From Planctomycetota bacterium (GTDB lineage Bacteria > Planctomycetota > UBA1135 > UBA2386), in NCBI GenBank assembly GCA_003235605.1, contig QJVU01000140.1, forward strand, positions 1-5,071: a stretch of 5,071 bases of DNA, in the 5' to 3' direction. How positions within the stretch are numbered: position 1 is the first letter of the stretch; every line of letters begins with the position of its first letter. Positions 3,729 to 5,071 of the stretch are shown here, piece after piece. Under the pieces are notes generated by a model, which worked only from the letters and a program-made list of their open reading frames with translations, did no database searches and was not told where the DNA came from. The translations under genes and the position numbers were made by a program.

Positions 3729-5071
3729 ATGCGCCCCAGGATCCTGCCCGCCTCAGTGGCGGTGTGTCTACTTGCGGTGGCCTCGCTGCCCGCACAGTTC
3801 CCCGGAACCGGCAAGTTCATCATCACCACGCTGGACGCCACGACTCCCGCGGCGGCCACGAGCACCGTCCAGATCATCGATCCGTACACCAAGACGGCGA
3901 CCCCGATCAAGTTCGCCAGTACCTTCCCTCCCAACAGCAGCGAGGGGCCGGACTCGATCCTTGTGGAAACCCCGGTCACCATGCTGATTGGCACCCGGGT
4001 CATCAACGGCACCGGCAACGTCTACCGCATCACGCTGGGGTCGGGCTGGAGCTTTTCCAAGCTCAACACCGCCACGACGACCATGGTCTCGGTGGGTGGG
4101 CTGGCCGTCATCGGCAAGACGGTCTACATGGCCGGTGCCAACGCCGTTGGCAGCACAGGGAACTCGTCCCTTTGCATGTCCATGCCAACCAGCGGAGGAC
4201 AGCCCCAGCTCTATCTGGACCTCACCAAGGCCGGCGCCATTGGCCTTGGCAATGCCATCTGCGCGGTGGGCACGGACCTCCACTACTTCACCTTCGACTC
4301 CTCGACGACGACCGGGACGCAGTCGGAGCACTGGAAGATCGACACCACGGCAACCACGCCGAAGGCCGTCAAGGTCGCCAACCTCCCCCTGTCCAAGCGC
4401 CTGACTACCAGCAATTTCGGCGTCGTGCAGGCGGTCTACGATCCAAACACCAAGCTGCTCGTGATCGGTGGTGTCTACGGCGACGTCTTGTGGCGCGACC
4501 TGTCCGGCAAGGACATCCGCCACGTCATCACTGGCGGCACGACCACCAACGTGATCGATGGCCTGGCGGTGAACACCGACACCGGCACCGTGGGGATCGG
4601 CGACCGCGCCGGCAACTACGAGGAACTGCGCTGCGACGGCAACACCTGGAAGGACACCTACATGACGCTGCCCTCGCCGATCACGACCACGACCCGTCTC
4701 TCGAACCTCGCCTACATCCCGGCCACGCCCAACAACCTGGCCTTCGGCGCCGGGTGCAACCAGGCCACCGGAACCGCTGCCTGCAACTACTCCAACATCT
4801 TGCCGGCAAAGGGCAGCTCCACGTTCACCTTCACCCTGGAAGGACCGACCACCCGGGCCATCCTGGTCCTGGGGGCGAAGAAGTCGACCCTGGACATGAC
4901 CGCCATGGGAGCGCCGGGCTGCGTGCTGCAGATCACCATGGATGTCCTGGTGCCGGGGGCGATCACCACCACCGGGGCTTCGGTGGGGCCGGTGCCGATC
5001 CCGTCCGCCATCCCGGACGTCTCCCTCTTCACGCAGTGGCTGTTGACCGACAAGGTCAACAGCATGGGCGT
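3729..5071 (+). CDS. Secreted Thr-rich probable beta-propeller with planctomycete FGAGC C-terminal module, 3' end missing
   Basis: Translation gives 447 complete codons and the frame is open at the right edge. Residues 1-23 form a signal peptide (MRPRILPASVAVCLLAVASLPAQ). Residues 24 to about 335 are rich in Thr, Gly and Val. They contain recurring strand-turn units such as VQIIDPYTKTATPI, GGLAVIGKTVYMAGA, AVYDPNTKLLVIGGVYG and GLAVNTDTGTVGIGDRAG, which fits a six- or seven-bladed propeller of the Kelch/quinoprotein sort; I cannot assign the exact fold. At residue 339 FGAGC opens a distinct C-terminal module with LVLGAKK, APGCVLQI, PVPIPSAIPDVSLFTQWLLTD and NSMG. I recognise this module from many exported planctomycete proteins, where the polypeptide usually ends shortly after this point, so probably only about 10-20 residues are missing. 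The Shine-Dalgarno site at 3717-3721 supports the start. The role is unknown; binding or display outside the cell is inferred from export and fold only. Confidence 0.85.
   Translation, partial: MRPRILPASVAVCLLAVASLPAQFPGTGKFIITTLDATTPAAATSTVQIIDPYTKTATPIKFASTFPPNSSEGPDSILVETPVTMLIGTRVINGTGNVYRITLGSGWSFSKLNTATTTMVSVGGLAVIGKTVYMAGANAVGSTGNSSLCMSMPTSGGQPQLYLDLTKAGAIGLGNAICAVGTDLHYFTFDSSTTTGTQSEHWKIDTTATTPKAVKVANLPLSKRLTTSNFGVVQAVYDPNTKLLVIGGVYGDVLWRDLSGKDIRHVITGGTTTNVIDGLAVNTDTGTVGIGDRAGNYEELRCDGNTWKDTYMTLPSPITTTTRLSNLAYIPATPNNLAFGAGCNQATGTAACNYSNILPAKGSSTFTFTLEGPTTRAILVLGAKKSTLDMTAMGAPGCVLQITMDVLVPGAITTTGASVGPVPIPSAIPDVSLFTQWLLTDKVNSMG

Noticed and set aside
3729..4742. Enzyme function for the propeller part of the right-edge protein
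   Set aside because: No catalytic motif is recognisable; only strand-turn patterns are seen, so no activity is assigned.

Overview
The window is high-GC bacterial DNA and reads as part of a Planctomycetota chromosome, probably from an uncultured or environmental lineage. The main support is the protein encoded at the right edge. It ends in a module that opens FGAGC and continues with a GAPGC-type turn and an 'xxxxQWLLTD' segment. I recognise this layout from many secreted proteins of marine planctomycetes, where it forms a C-terminal domain. Signal peptides ending in SLPAQ and mostly weak Shine-Dalgarno sites fit the same picture. The taxonomic call rests on memory of protein families, not on a search.

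Six genes are supported, and they strictly alternate in strand. From left to right they are: (1) the N-terminal 214 residues of a secreted BNR/Asp-box (VPS10/sortilin-like) beta-propeller, minus strand, running off the left edge at 1; (2) a small DUF1294-type membrane protein, plus strand, ending at 1191; (3) a predicted outer-membrane beta-barrel with a histidine-rich N-terminal segment, minus strand, 1246-2271; (4) a small membrane protein built from glycine-rich ten-residue repeats with a C-terminal membrane anchor, plus strand, 2519-3025; (5) a secreted 158-residue protein with ten cysteines, minus strand, 3053-3529; (6) a secreted threonine-rich probable beta-propeller ending in the FGAGC module, plus strand from 3729, cut by the right edge.

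Because of the alternation there are no operons. Three divergent intergenic regions (643-879, 2272-2518, 3530-3728) must hold the promoters, and two convergent gaps of 54 and 27 bases separate gene ends. No RNA genes, mobile elements or CRISPR arrays are visible. Five of the six products are predicted to be exported or membrane-bound, so this looks like a cell-surface and secretion region rather than a metabolic pathway.

The most interesting points are the ten-residue repeat protein, whose glycines recur every five residues; the probable relationship of the small Cys-rich protein to the C-terminal module of its divergent neighbour; the His-rich barrel protein, whose signal peptide has no conventional start codon close to it; and a set of mutually exclusive RNA pairings in the 2340-2421 leader. 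None of these amounts to a demonstrated new system.
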